Of a DNA stretch of 17,146 nucleotides, positions 6,096 to 14,419 are shown in pieces. The position numbers were made by a program, and so were the translations under genes. Each line of letters opens with the position of its first letter. Within the stretch, counting starts at the first letter, position 1. The notes beneath the pieces were generated by a model that saw nothing but the letters and a program-made list of their open reading frames with translations, ran no database searches and was not told where the DNA came from. The stretch comes from an uncultured Lachnospiraceae bacterium (lineage in GTDB: Bacteria; Bacillota; Clostridia; Lachnospirales; Lachnospiraceae): NCBI GenBank assembly GCA_934371505.1, contig CAKRNW010000041.1, positions 1-17,146 of the forward strand. The letters run 5' to 3'.

Positions 6096-7136
6096 ATGGA
6101 TCAGGCGGGACGACAGGCAGGAAAGCAGAGCGTGGAGATTGAGGCTCCGGTCTACATCCGGGCAAGTGCTTCAGTGGTAGGCAAAAAGGAGGGGGAAGGA
6201 CCTTTAGGGGATTTTTTCGACTTTGTGGGATTGGATGATCTTTTTGGCACCAAGACCTGGGAGGAGGCAGAGAGCAGCTTACAAAAGGAGGCAGTCACCA
6301 CGGCTATCGGTAAAGCAGATCTGAAACCAGAGCAGATTCGCTATTTGCTGGCGGGGGATTTGCTGGGACAGTCCATTGCCTCTTCCTATGGATTACTGGA
6401 TTTCAAGATTCCATTGTTTGGTCTGTATGGAGCCTGTTCTACCTGCGGAGAATCCTTAAGCCTGGGAACGCTGCTGGTGGCAGGTGGGTTTGCGGATCAT
6501 GTGGCCTGTGTCACCTCCAGTCATTTTGCCAGTGCGGAAAAGGAATTTCGCTTTCCGCTGGGTTATGGAAACCAGCGCCCCATGGCAGCTACCTGGACGG
6601 TGACGGGAAGCGGAGCCTTCGTCCTAAGTAAGGAGTCCAACCGGCGGAATCTGGCGAGGATTACAGGGGTGACCACCGGAAAGATCATGGACTATGGAAT
6701 CAAGGACTCTTTCAATATGGGATGTGCCATGGCTCCTGCGGCAGCGGACTTGATTGCCCGGAATCTGGAGGACTTCCGGAGGACACCGGCAGACTATGAC
6801 AAAATCATTACCGGAGATCTGGGCACGGTGGGAAAGGAAGCGCTCCTTGATCTTTTGAAACAAAAACAGATAGATATCAGCCAGGTACACATGGACTGCG
6901 GCATTGAAATTTTTGATTCGGAGAAACAGGGAACGGATGCGGGTGGCTCCGGCTGCGGCTGTTCGGCTGCCGTTCTTGCAGCTTATATTCTGCGGAAAAT
7001 CGAGAAAGGTGACTGGAAACGGGTATTGTTTGTTCCGACAGGAGCACTCCTTTCCAAAACCAGCTTCAATGAAGGAAAGGCAGTGCCGGGAATTGCCCAT
7101 GGCATTGTAATGGAAGCATCGGATTTATCAAGGTAA
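6096..7136 (+). CDS. spoVAD: Stage V sporulation protein AD (SpoVAD)
   Basis: Thiolase-fold protein that in Bacillus binds dipicolinic acid and works with SpoVAC and SpoVAE to load it into the forespore and release it at germination. The protein has 346 residues; the family is about 338. Conserved blocks include SASVVGKKEGEGPLGDFFD (24-42), LLAGDLLGQ (84-92), GLYGACSTCGESL (109-121), TVTGSGAF, DYGIKDSFNMG, MAPAAADLIA and GGSGCGCSA. The GACST block corresponds to the thiolase active-site segment. ATG 6096 is preceded by GGTAGGA and seven T. spoVAC and spoVAE normally flank this gene, but here the neighbours are an unknown membrane protein and the amino-acid operon, so this is a stand-alone, perhaps second, copy. 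Confidence 0.92.
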   Translation: MDQAGRQAGKQSVEIEAPVYIRASASVVGKKEGEGPLGDFFDFVGLDDLFGTKTWEEAESSLQKEAVTTAIGKADLKPEQIRYLLAGDLLGQSIASSYGLLDFKIPLFGLYGACSTCGESLSLGTLLVAGGFADHVACVTSSHFASAEKEFRFPLGYGNQRPMAATWTVTGSGAFVLSKESNRRNLARITGVTTGKIMDYGIKDSFNMGCAMAPAAADLIARNLEDFRRTPADYDKIITGDLGTVGKEALLDLLKQKQIDISQVHMDCGIEIFDSEKQGTDAGGSGCGCSAAVLAAYILRKIEKGDWKRVLFVPTGALLSKTSFNEGKAVPGIAHGIVMEASDLSR

Positions 7137-7221
7137 AAGTATGATGTTTTGTACAATTTAGATAGAAAAAACGGAGTCGGTCATCATCTTTCATCCATTC
7201 TGCCAAAACGGTGAAAAGACA

Positions 7222-7251
7222 TTGCTTTTTAAAAGCAGGGTGTGATACAAT
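7222..7251 (+). promoter_or_regulatory. Probable promoter of the homoserine operon
   Basis: TTGCTT (7222-7227), 18-base spacer, TACAAT (7246-7251), with the predicted start about 35 bases before the ATG at 7294. The -35 region overlaps a GCTTTTTAAAAGC palindrome. No T-box or other long leader fits in the short untranslated region. Confidence 0.5.
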
Positions 7252-7293
7252 ATCTCTCGTTGGCACACAAGTGTACGCGGGAGGAAAACAAGC

Positions 7294-7737
7294 ATGGGTG
7301 AGACTGCCAAATATTATGTGGTCACACAAAAGGCAATCCCGGAAGTATTGTTGAAGGTGGTGGAGGCGAAGAACCTGTTAGAGTCGGAAAAGGTACTGAC
7401 CGTGCAGGAGGCCATCAACCAGGTAGGAATCAGCCGGAGCTCTTTTTACAAGTACAAGGACGATATCTTTCAGTTTCACGATAATTCCCAGGGAACCACA
7501 ATCACACTTACGTTCCAGATGGACGATGAGCCCGGTCTTTTGTCGGATGTACTGAAAATCATTGCAGATTTTGGGGCAAATATTCTGACGATTCATCAGA
7601 GTATTCCCATCAACGCCATTGCATCGTTGAGTATCAGCGTACAGGTGCTTCCCACAACCAGGGATGTGGCACAAATGATTGAGGAAATGGAGCGTCAGAA
7701 GGGCGTGCATCATGTCAAAATTCTGGCGAAAGAATAA
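7294..7737 (+). CDS. ACT-domain protein, PheB/UPF0735 type
   Basis: Small regulatory protein of 147 residues, the size typical of the UPF0735/PheB family. Residues about 33-56 (LTVQEAINQVGISRSSFYKY) resemble a helix-turn-helix. Residues about 69-144 form an ACT domain with the ligand-binding turn DEPGLLSDV (78-86). ACT domains bind amino acids and tune enzymes or transcription. GGGAGG precedes ATG 7294. It leads a same-strand run with homoserine dehydrogenase (24 bases downstream) and aspartate kinase, which suggests it senses an aspartate-family amino acid. In Bacillus the homologue lies beside pheA, so the ligand could differ. The exact function of the family is not known. Confidence 0.88.
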   Translation: MGETAKYYVVTQKAIPEVLLKVVEAKNLLESEKVLTVQEAINQVGISRSSFYKYKDDIFQFHDNSQGTTITLTFQMDDEPGLLSDVLKIIADFGANILTIHQSIPINAIASLSISVQVLPTTRDVAQMIEEMERQKGVHHVKILAKE

Positions 7738-7761
7738 AAACGTGAGAAAAAGGAGAGCACT

Positions 7762-8961
7762 ATGAGGAAGGCAGCAGTTTTAGGCTACGGCACCGTAGGA
7801 AGCGGAGTTGTGGAGGTCATTGACCGGAACGGGTCGCAGATTGAGGCTCGCGTGGGCGAGGGCATTGAAGTAAAATATATTTTGGACCTGCGGGATTTTC
7901 CGGGCGACAAGCATGAGGCGCAGGTGGTGCATGATGTAAATGTTATTTTAGAGGATGAAGAAATCAGCATTGTGTGTGAGACCATGGGAGGTGTGGAACC
8001 TGCCTATACCTTCACCAAAAATGCTTTATTAAAAGGAAAGAGTGTCTGCACCTCCAACAAGGAACTGGTGGCAGCCCACGGACCGGAACTGATCCGCATT
8101 GCAAAAGAAAATAACTGCAGTTATTTATTTGAGGCAAGCTGTGGTGGCGGCATCCCTGTCATTCGCACCATGACGGAGGCTCTTTCTTCTGAAAAGATCG
8201 ACTCTATTATGGGAATCCTGAATGGAACCACCAACTACATTCTGACCAAGATGGACAAGGAGGGTGCCGATTTCGCACAGGTATTAAAGGAAGCCCAGGA
8301 GAAAGGATATGCAGAGCGCAATCCGGAAGCGGATGTGGAAGGTTATGACGTATGCCGTAAGATTGCCATTCTCTCTTCTCTTATGAAGGGCAGCTATGTG
8401 AAATACGAGGATATCTATACCGAGGGTATCACAAAAATCAGTGCAGATGATTTTAAATATGCAAAGAAAATGAACATGGCGGTGAAACTGATCGCCCTGG
8501 CCAAACAGCAGGAGGACGGATTTTATGCCATGGTATCTCCTTTCCTGATTTCCAGAGAGCATCCGTTCTACTGTGTCAATGATGTATTTAATGCCGTGTT
8601 TGTTCACAGCAATATGCTGGGTGACTCCATGTATTATGGAAGAGGAGCCGGAAAGCTTCCCACCGCAAGCGCAGTGGTAGCAGACCTTGTGGAGTGTGCA
8701 TGCAATGCAGACAGACATGTGTCAATCCGTTGGGAGGAAACCAATGCGCAGGTGGCATCCTGTGGACAGATGGTGCGCCGTTTCTTTGTACGGACCCGGA
8801 CAGAACAGACACAGATCGAAAAAGTATTCGGTCAGGTGACACTGGTGGATGCAGGAATTGCCGGTGAGTATGGATTTGTGACAGAGCCTATGACAGAAGA
8901 TGACTTTGCAAAAAAAGCAGAAGAAATCCAGGTAATCAGCCGGATCAGACTGTTAGCGTAA
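7762..8961 (+). CDS. hom: Homoserine dehydrogenase
   Basis: Reduces aspartate semialdehyde to homoserine with NAD(P)H, the branch step towards threonine and methionine. The protein has 399 residues. Visible elements are the Rossmann motif GYGTVGSG (8-15), SNKELVA (98-104), the substrate-domain block GILNGTTNYIL (151-161), NPEADVEGYDVCRK (187-200) ending in the catalytic Lys, and GAGKLPTASAVVADLV (295-310). Gram-positive enzymes usually end in a full ACT domain (about 430 residues in total). Here only about 63 residues remain after 337, and they lack a recognisable ACT turn, so feedback control may be reduced or may rely on the separate ACT protein upstream. AAGGAG precedes ATG 7762. Second gene of a three-gene operon. 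Confidence 0.95.
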   Translation: MRKAAVLGYGTVGSGVVEVIDRNGSQIEARVGEGIEVKYILDLRDFPGDKHEAQVVHDVNVILEDEEISIVCETMGGVEPAYTFTKNALLKGKSVCTSNKELVAAHGPELIRIAKENNCSYLFEASCGGGIPVIRTMTEALSSEKIDSIMGILNGTTNYILTKMDKEGADFAQVLKEAQEKGYAERNPEADVEGYDVCRKIAILSSLMKGSYVKYEDIYTEGITKISADDFKYAKKMNMAVKLIALAKQQEDGFYAMVSPFLISREHPFYCVNDVFNAVFVHSNMLGDSMYYGRGAGKLPTASAVVADLVECACNADRHVSIRWEETNAQVASCGQMVRRFFVRTRTEQTQIEKVFGQVTLVDAGIAGEYGFVTEPMTEDDFAKKAEEIQVISRIRLLA

Positions 8962-9020
8962 TACATAAGAAATAAGAAAAGGAACAGGATTACTGTTCGA
9001 GAAAAACGAGGAATACGGAA

Positions 9021-10364
9021 ATGAAAAAGGTTGTAAAATTTGGAGGAAGCTCTCTGGCAAGTGCAGAGCAGTTTGAAAAGGTGGGAGCTATTATCCGTGC
9101 AGATAAAGACCGGCGTTATGTGGTACCTTCCGCACCGGGCAAACGGTTTTCCGGAGACACCAAAGTGACGGATATGCTCTATGGCTGTTATGACCTGGCA
9201 GAAACAGAGAAAGATTTCAAAAAAGAACTGGATGCTATCAAAGCCCGGTATGATGAGATTATCACGGGGTTGAAATTAACTTTAGATTTAACAAATGACT
9301 TTAAAATCATTGAGAAGAATTTCAAGGCAAAGGCAGGTAAAGAGTATGCCGCCTCCCGGGGTGAGTTTTTAAATGGAAAGGTAATGTCAGAATATCTGGG
9401 ATTTCCTTTCGTGGATGCTGCAGAAGTCATTTTCTTTAATGAGGATGGAGAGTTTGATGCGGAGAGAACCCAGACCGTACTCAGCGCCCGCCTGTCCAAG
9501 CTGGACTGTGCAGTGGTGCCCGGTTTTTACGGTTCTTATGGACGAGGTGCAGAGGAAACAGTGCCGGCTTCCCGTATAAAAACTTTTTCCAGAGGCGGTT
9601 CTGATGTCACCGGCTCCATCGTGGCAAAAGCGGTACAGGCAGATGTTTATGAGAACTGGACAGATGTGTCCGGTTTCCTGATTGCAGATCCCCGCATTAT
9701 TCCCAACCCGGAAGCCATTGATACCATCACCTATCAGGAACTTCGCGAGCTGGCATATATGGGAGCTTCCGTATTACATGAGGACGCAATTTTCCCTGTC
9801 CGCAAGGAAGGAATTCCCATTAATATCCGTAACACCAATGCACCCAACGACAAGGGAACCTGGATTGTGGGAAGTACCTGTCAGAAATCCAAGTATACCA
9901 TCACCGGTATTGCCGGAAAGAAGGGCTTCTGTGCAGTCAATATTGATAAGGATATGATGAACTCTGAGATCGGGTTCGGGCGTAAATGTTTACAGGCTTT
10001 TGAGGATAACGGCATTTCCTTTGAACATATGCCCTCCGGTATTGATACCATGACCGTTTTTGTCCATCAGGATGAGTTTATGCATAAAGAGCAGGCAGTT
10101 GTCTCTGCCATCCATCGTATGGCGAAACCGGATCGTATTGACATCGAGTCAGATCTGGCGTTGATTGCTGTAGTGGGTCGTGGCATGAGAGCAACCCGTG
10201 GTACAGCAGGCCGCATTTTCTCCGCATTGGCGCATGCCAATGTCAACGTGAAGATGATTGACCAGGGTTCTTCTGAGTTAAATATCATCATTGGAGTGCG
10301 GAATCAGGACTTTGAGACTGCAATCAGTGCCATTTATAATATCTTCGTAATCAGCCAGTTATAA
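9021..10364 (+). CDS. Aspartate kinase (aspartokinase)
   Basis: Phosphorylates L-aspartate with ATP, the first step to lysine, threonine and methionine. Monofunctional enzyme of 447 residues. The kinase domain begins KFGGSSLA (6-13), continues with the substrate segment ASRGEFLNGKVMSEYL (111-126) and has SRGGSDVTGS (190-199). The C-terminal 150 residues form the regulatory ACT pair, with VGRGMRATRGTAGRIFSAL in the second. The length and single kinase domain match the clostridial AKIII-like group. ATG 9021 follows GAGGAATACGG. It lies 59 bases after homoserine dehydrogenase on the same strand; the pairing suggests threonine control, but the effector cannot be read with certainty. Confidence 0.94.
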   Translation: MKKVVKFGGSSLASAEQFEKVGAIIRADKDRRYVVPSAPGKRFSGDTKVTDMLYGCYDLAETEKDFKKELDAIKARYDEIITGLKLTLDLTNDFKIIEKNFKAKAGKEYAASRGEFLNGKVMSEYLGFPFVDAAEVIFFNEDGEFDAERTQTVLSARLSKLDCAVVPGFYGSYGRGAEETVPASRIKTFSRGGSDVTGSIVAKAVQADVYENWTDVSGFLIADPRIIPNPEAIDTITYQELRELAYMGASVLHEDAIFPVRKEGIPINIRNTNAPNDKGTWIVGSTCQKSKYTITGIAGKKGFCAVNIDKDMMNSEIGFGRKCLQAFEDNGISFEHMPSGIDTMTVFVHQDEFMHKEQAVVSAIHRMAKPDRIDIESDLALIAVVGRGMRATRGTAGRIFSALAHANVNVKMIDQGSSELNIIIGVRNQDFETAISAIYNIFVISQL

Positions 10365-10441
10365 TGTCTATTCTGCATGGCTCTGAATCGATACAAAATC
10401 TTAAGAAATTACCACTGGTATTATCCTTTGAAACCTTGTAA

Positions 10442-10482
10442 TATAATGAGTACAAGAGAGCCAACGTGCTTGCACGATTGGC
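10442..10482 (+). promoter_or_regulatory. Promoter -10 element and leader hairpin of the MacB-like operon
   Basis: A perfect TATAAT (10442-10447) follows TGTAA, but no good -35 is seen at the proper distance, so it may need an activator. The leader then contains a hairpin with GCCAA/TTGGC and GTGC/GCAC stems around a two-base apex (10460-10482). It also has the repeat GTACAAG, present at 10450-10456 and again at 10498-10504. The operon's first ATG is at 10523. Confidence 0.45.
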
Positions 10483-10522
10483 AGATTGGAAACACTCGTA
10501 CAAGGCGTAGAGGGAGTCTGTT

Positions 10523-11329
10523 ATGGCACAAACACAAAACAGAAAGCCTGTAATTCAGGTGAAGGATTTATACAAAATCTACCGCATTGGAGACAATAAA
10601 GTCCGGGCGCTCAATGGGGTGGATTTTTGTATTTACAAAGGCGAATTCTGCTCCATTGTCGGGGCATCCGGATCCGGTAAATCCACGCTGCTCAATATGC
10701 TGGCCGGCTTGGAGAAACCGACAAAGGGTGAGATCGTCATTGCAGGAGAACATATTGAAAAGAAAAATGAGAGCCAGCTGGTAAAATTCAGGCGGGAGCA
10801 TGTGGGATTTATCTTTCAGTCCTTTAACCTGATGTCCACCATGAATGCCATTGAGAACATTGCACTGCCGCTGACTTTCCAGGGAGTGGATCGCAGGACC
10901 AGAACCAAACGGGCGGAAAAAGTGGCGCAGCTGGTAGGACTTTGGAAATACCGGAACCACAAACCGACACAGATGTCAGGTGGACAGCAGCAGCGTGTGG
11001 GCGTGGCGAGAGCTCTGGTGGTGGAACCGGAGATTATTTTTGCCGATGAGCCTACCGGAAATCTGGATTCCAAAACCTCTGCAGAGGTGATGGAACTGAT
11101 GCGGAAGGTGGTTCGGGAGAAAAACCAGACGCTGGTTATGGTAACACATGATAATTACCTTGCAAGTTTTGCCGACAAAATCATACACATTAAAGACGGC
11201 AAAATCACGCAGATTGAAGAGGGAAGGGCGTCCCAGGCTGAGACGGTGGAAGAGTTGAAGGCCGAGGAACTGACCAATGCAGTGAGAAATGAAAGGGAGA
11301 GAGAACAAAGTGAAGAGAAGACAAACTAA
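10523..11329 (+). CDS. ABC transporter ATPase, MacB/LolD type
   Basis: Nucleotide-binding subunit of 268 residues that powers the permease two genes downstream. Walker A GASGSGKST (47-55), Q-loop in GFIFQSFNL (Gln99), signature MSGGQQQRVGVARAL (151-165), Walker B IIFADEP (171-177) and switch His209 are all intact. The LolD/MacB type is shown by the N-terminal VKDLYKIYRIGDNKVRALNG and by the neighbouring FtsX-fold permease. A C-terminal charged tail of about 35 residues (231-268) extends past the usual end. AGGGAG precedes the ATG. Its last codons overlap the start of the next gene by about 20 bases, which indicates translational coupling. Confidence 0.94.
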   Translation: MAQTQNRKPVIQVKDLYKIYRIGDNKVRALNGVDFCIYKGEFCSIVGASGSGKSTLLNMLAGLEKPTKGEIVIAGEHIEKKNESQLVKFRREHVGFIFQSFNLMSTMNAIENIALPLTFQGVDRRTRTKRAEKVAQLVGLWKYRNHKPTQMSGGQQQRVGVARALVVEPEIIFADEPTGNLDSKTSAEVMELMRKVVREKNQTLVMVTHDNYLASFADKIIHIKDGKITQIEEGRASQAETVEELKAEELTNAVRNEREREQSEEKTN

Positions 11330-13016
11330 CTTAGGAAAAAGATTTGGCAAAATCCTCCTCATGGCAGCTTTGAGTGTGGGGTGTACTTTAGGAGCAATGG
11401 CAGCACAGCCGACAGTACCTGTTTTTGCATTGTCAGTGAGTGCCAATGGAACAGACGCAGCAAATGAACTTTCTGCATATTGTAACAATCTAAAAACTAA
11501 AAATAAACCCGACCAGTATACGAGTCAGAAACTAGATTCCATTTTAAGTGGTGCAGTGAGTTATTTGAAGTCAAATCCAGGAATAGATTATAGTGACTAT
11601 CTTACCAGAGTAAAAGAGCAGATGGATGCAGTATTAAATAGCACAGTGGCAGCTGGTGACACAGCTAGTTACCTATTCCTGGCAGACAATTTTACCATCC
11701 CTACCGTTAAATATGGAGAAACGGTCACAATTCCTCTGCCGGTAATCAACTATAGTGACGCCCAGCTGACGGATGTGGTCATCAACCCCAATATGGAAAG
11801 CGTAGCCACCGATGATTTCCCCTTTGAAATCCAGAACAGCGGCTATACCCAGCTGATTAAGGCGATTCCGCCTTACAACCCCGATAAGGATATTCTGTCC
11901 CTGCGCCAGGATCTGGTCTACACCTTTACCGTGCGCCAGGATGTGAAGACCGGCTACTATCCGGTAAAATTTGATGTCCTTTACACCAGAAATAATGCCA
12001 CCGTCAAAGGCTCCATCACCACTTATGTGAATGTCATCGGCAAACCGGAGTACGGAACCAAGGGGCAGAACAAGCCGGAGGAGGACGAGAAGGATAAATT
12101 CGTGGCACAGCCCCGTATTATCGTAACGGGCTTTGAGACTAACCCTGCGGATGTCTACGCCGGAGATACCTTTACGGTATACATTCATGTAAAGAACACC
12201 TCCACCAGTATGCCTGTGAAGAATGTGCTCTTTGACATGCAGGCGGCTGTAGAAGGAAGCGATAAAACCAACACCTATTCGGCATTCCTGCCTACCTCCG
12301 GTTCCAGCTCCGTTTACATGGATTCCATTGCAGCAGGACAGGAAAAAGATATTGCCATTGAAATGACAGCAAAAGCAGACCTGGCGCAGAAACCCTATGT
12401 ACTTCAGGTCAACATGAAATATGACTATGACAAGACTGCCAATGTGACAGACACTGCCAGCGTGTCTATTCCTATTAAACAGGAAAGCAAATTTGACACC
12501 TCCACAGCGGAGGTTGCGCCCTCCAGCACCCCTGTAGGCTCCCAGTCCAACGTGATGTTCAGCATTTACAATACTGGTAAAACCACTCTTTTTAACCTGC
12601 AGGTTAAATTCAAAAATGATTATGTGGAGGGTGGCGAAGCTTTCATCGGAAATCTGGAATCCGGTCAGACCGGCAACGTGGATACCATGGTAACGGCAAC
12701 AGCTCCCAATGAAGGTACAATAACGGCTGTTATATCCTATGAGGATGAGGCAGGAAATGTAACCGAAACCGAAAAAGAAATTGCTCTTTCCATTTATGAG
12801 GAAAGCTTTGATGACAGTTCCATGGATGACGGGATGTGGGATGATTCCCAGATGGATGACACGGATACCGGACTTCCCATCGCAGCAAAGATCGGTATTC
12901 CCGTGGGCGTAATTGCAGCGGTTATCATAGTACTGACGGCAGTGCTGAAAATCCGCAAAAAGAAGAAAGCAAAAAAACAGCAGGAAGAAGATTTAAGCTT
13001 CATTGATGAGGAGTAA
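11310..13016 (+). CDS. Secreted CARDB/COG1361-like protein with C-terminal anchor
   Basis: Extracytoplasmic protein of 568 residues from GTG 11310, likely a partner of the ABC transporter. Residues 1-33 form a signal peptide (basic start, then KILLMAALSVGCTLGAMAAQ). About 40-125 is a helical segment. About 125-495 is a string of beta-sandwich repeats of the CARDB/NEW3 kind, with segments such as VYAGDTFTVYIHVKN and VGSQSNVMFSIYNTG. An acidic Asp/Ser/Met linker (about 499-520) leads to one membrane helix (about 523-547) and a Lys-rich cytoplasmic tail. GTG 11310 is preferred over the in-frame ATG 11289 because AGGGAG lies just before the GTG and no such site precedes the ATG. No HlyD-type adaptor fold is seen. 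Confidence 0.82.
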   Translation: MKRRQTNLGKRFGKILLMAALSVGCTLGAMAAQPTVPVFALSVSANGTDAANELSAYCNNLKTKNKPDQYTSQKLDSILSGAVSYLKSNPGIDYSDYLTRVKEQMDAVLNSTVAAGDTASYLFLADNFTIPTVKYGETVTIPLPVINYSDAQLTDVVINPNMESVATDDFPFEIQNSGYTQLIKAIPPYNPDKDILSLRQDLVYTFTVRQDVKTGYYPVKFDVLYTRNNATVKGSITTYVNVIGKPEYGTKGQNKPEEDEKDKFVAQPRIIVTGFETNPADVYAGDTFTVYIHVKNTSTSMPVKNVLFDMQAAVEGSDKTNTYSAFLPTSGSSSVYMDSIAAGQEKDIAIEMTAKADLAQKPYVLQVNMKYDYDKTANVTDTASVSIPIKQESKFDTSTAEVAPSSTPVGSQSNVMFSIYNTGKTTLFNLQVKFKNDYVEGGEAFIGNLESGQTGNVDTMVTATAPNEGTITAVISYEDEAGNVTETEKEIALSIYEESFDDSSMDDGMWDDSQMDDTDTGLPIAAKIGIPVGVIAAVIIVLTAVLKIRKKKKAKKQQEEDLSFIDEE

Positions 13017-13021
13017 AGAAC

Positions 13022-14398
13022 ATGCGTTTTTCAGATTTACTGCGAATGAGCAGCTCCAGTCTCTGGAAACGTAAGGTGCGAACCATTCTGACCGTGCTGG
13101 GCGTCGTCATCGGTGTGGCGTCCATCGTGGTCATGGTTTCCTTAGGTCTGGGATTGAATAAAGCCACCATGGATCAGATTGAGTCCTACGGTGGTCTGAC
13201 CACCATCACGGTGTCAGAGGGAAGTGGCAGCAATTCCAGTTTCGGTTCATCTTCCGGCAGTTCTTCGGAGGAAGCGAAACGCTTGAATGATGCCCTGGTG
13301 GAAAGCCTGTCACAAATTGAACATGTGGAATTGGTTGCGCCGGTTTTATCCAGCCGGCTGATTGCCAAGGATGGTCAGTATGAAAATTCCTGGATGACCG
13401 TGTACGGTATGACCCCGGAAGGATTGGAAAAGCAGGGCATTACCATCGGGGAAGGACACTTGCCCACCAATTCGGAAGAACTGGAGTTCTTCTATGGTAA
13501 CCAGGTAGTGATGGACTTTACCAATTCCAAGACAGGAGAAGGGTTCTGGGGAAGTGATGAAGAACCTCCCATCGATTTAATGAAGGACACCATTTTTTAT
13601 ATTTTTGATCCCGACGCCTATTACCAGTGGCAGTCCCCTTCCCAGGGGCAGTCAGTGAAGCCGCCGAAGAAATTTTTGATTCCCACGGCAGGTATCATGG
13701 CAGGAGGTCGTGATGAATATAAAGCTGGCTGTTACAATGTTTACTGTAACATGGATGCCCTGAAAGCAAAATTGAAACAGATTTTCAAAAATAAAGCCAT
13801 TCCGGGACAGCCCACCAACAAGAACAAGAAGCCCTACAAAGAATTGTTTTATAATCAGCTTTATGTCTATGTGGATAAAATCGACAATGTGACAGAAATC
13901 CAGAAAATGATTAACGACATGGGCTATGAGGCATACAGCAATGCGGACTGGATTCAACAGCAGCAACAGCAGATGGGTCTGATTCAGGCGGTTCTCGGCG
14001 GAATCGGTGCCGTTTCCCTGTTAGTTGCGGCAATCGGTATCGCCAACACCATGATGATGTCCATTTATGAGCGTACCAAGGAGATTGGTATTATGAAGGT
14101 GCTTGGCTGCAATCTGGGGGATATACGGATGTTATTTTTGCTTGAGGCGGCCTTCATCGGACTGATTGGAGGAGCTGTAGGACTGGCACTCAGCTATGGG
14201 ATTTCCGTTTTACTCAATAATGTGTTAAAATTAGGAGAAGTCATGGCTGGAATGGAAGGAGCAGCTATTTCCTATATTCCGCCGTGGCTGGCACTGGCGT
14301 CCCTGGGCTTTGCCATTGTGGTTGGTATGCTGGCAGGATTTTTCCCGTCCCTGCGTGCCATGAAGTTAAGTCCTCTGGCGGCAATCAGAAACGAATAA
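13022..14398 (+). CDS. ABC transporter permease, MacB/FtsX family
   Basis: Membrane subunit of 458 residues. One helix (about 21-43) precedes a large extracytoplasmic domain (about 45-315), and three helices follow (about 321-347, 370-398, 421-441), the MacB/FtsX topology. The conserved ERTKEIGIMKVLG motif (350-362) follows the second helix. Unusual points are a Ser/Gly-rich stretch (65-82) soon after the first helix and a run of six Gln (312-317) just before the second. GAGGAG precedes ATG 13022, 5 bases after the CARDB-like gene's stop. Such systems transmit force across the membrane or export peptides and lipoproteins; the cargo here is unknown. Confidence 0.93.
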   Translation: MRFSDLLRMSSSSLWKRKVRTILTVLGVVIGVASIVVMVSLGLGLNKATMDQIESYGGLTTITVSEGSGSNSSFGSSSGSSSEEAKRLNDALVESLSQIEHVELVAPVLSSRLIAKDGQYENSWMTVYGMTPEGLEKQGITIGEGHLPTNSEELEFFYGNQVVMDFTNSKTGEGFWGSDEEPPIDLMKDTIFYIFDPDAYYQWQSPSQGQSVKPPKKFLIPTAGIMAGGRDEYKAGCYNVYCNMDALKAKLKQIFKNKAIPGQPTNKNKKPYKELFYNQLYVYVDKIDNVTEIQKMINDMGYEAYSNADWIQQQQQQMGLIQAVLGGIGAVSLLVAAIGIANTMMMSIYERTKEIGIMKVLGCNLGDIRMLFLLEAAFIGLIGGAVGLALSYGISVLLNNVLKLGEVMAGMEGAAISYIPPWLALASLGFAIVVGMLAGFFPSLRAMKLSPLAAIRNE

Positions 14399-14419
14399 GG
14401 AAGCGCGAGGAGTAAAAAG

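Noticed and set aside
7137..7293. T-box or amino-acid riboswitch before the ACT/homoserine operon
   Set aside because: No T-box bulge sequence or specifier-stem layout is present, and the predicted untranslated leader is only about 35 bases.
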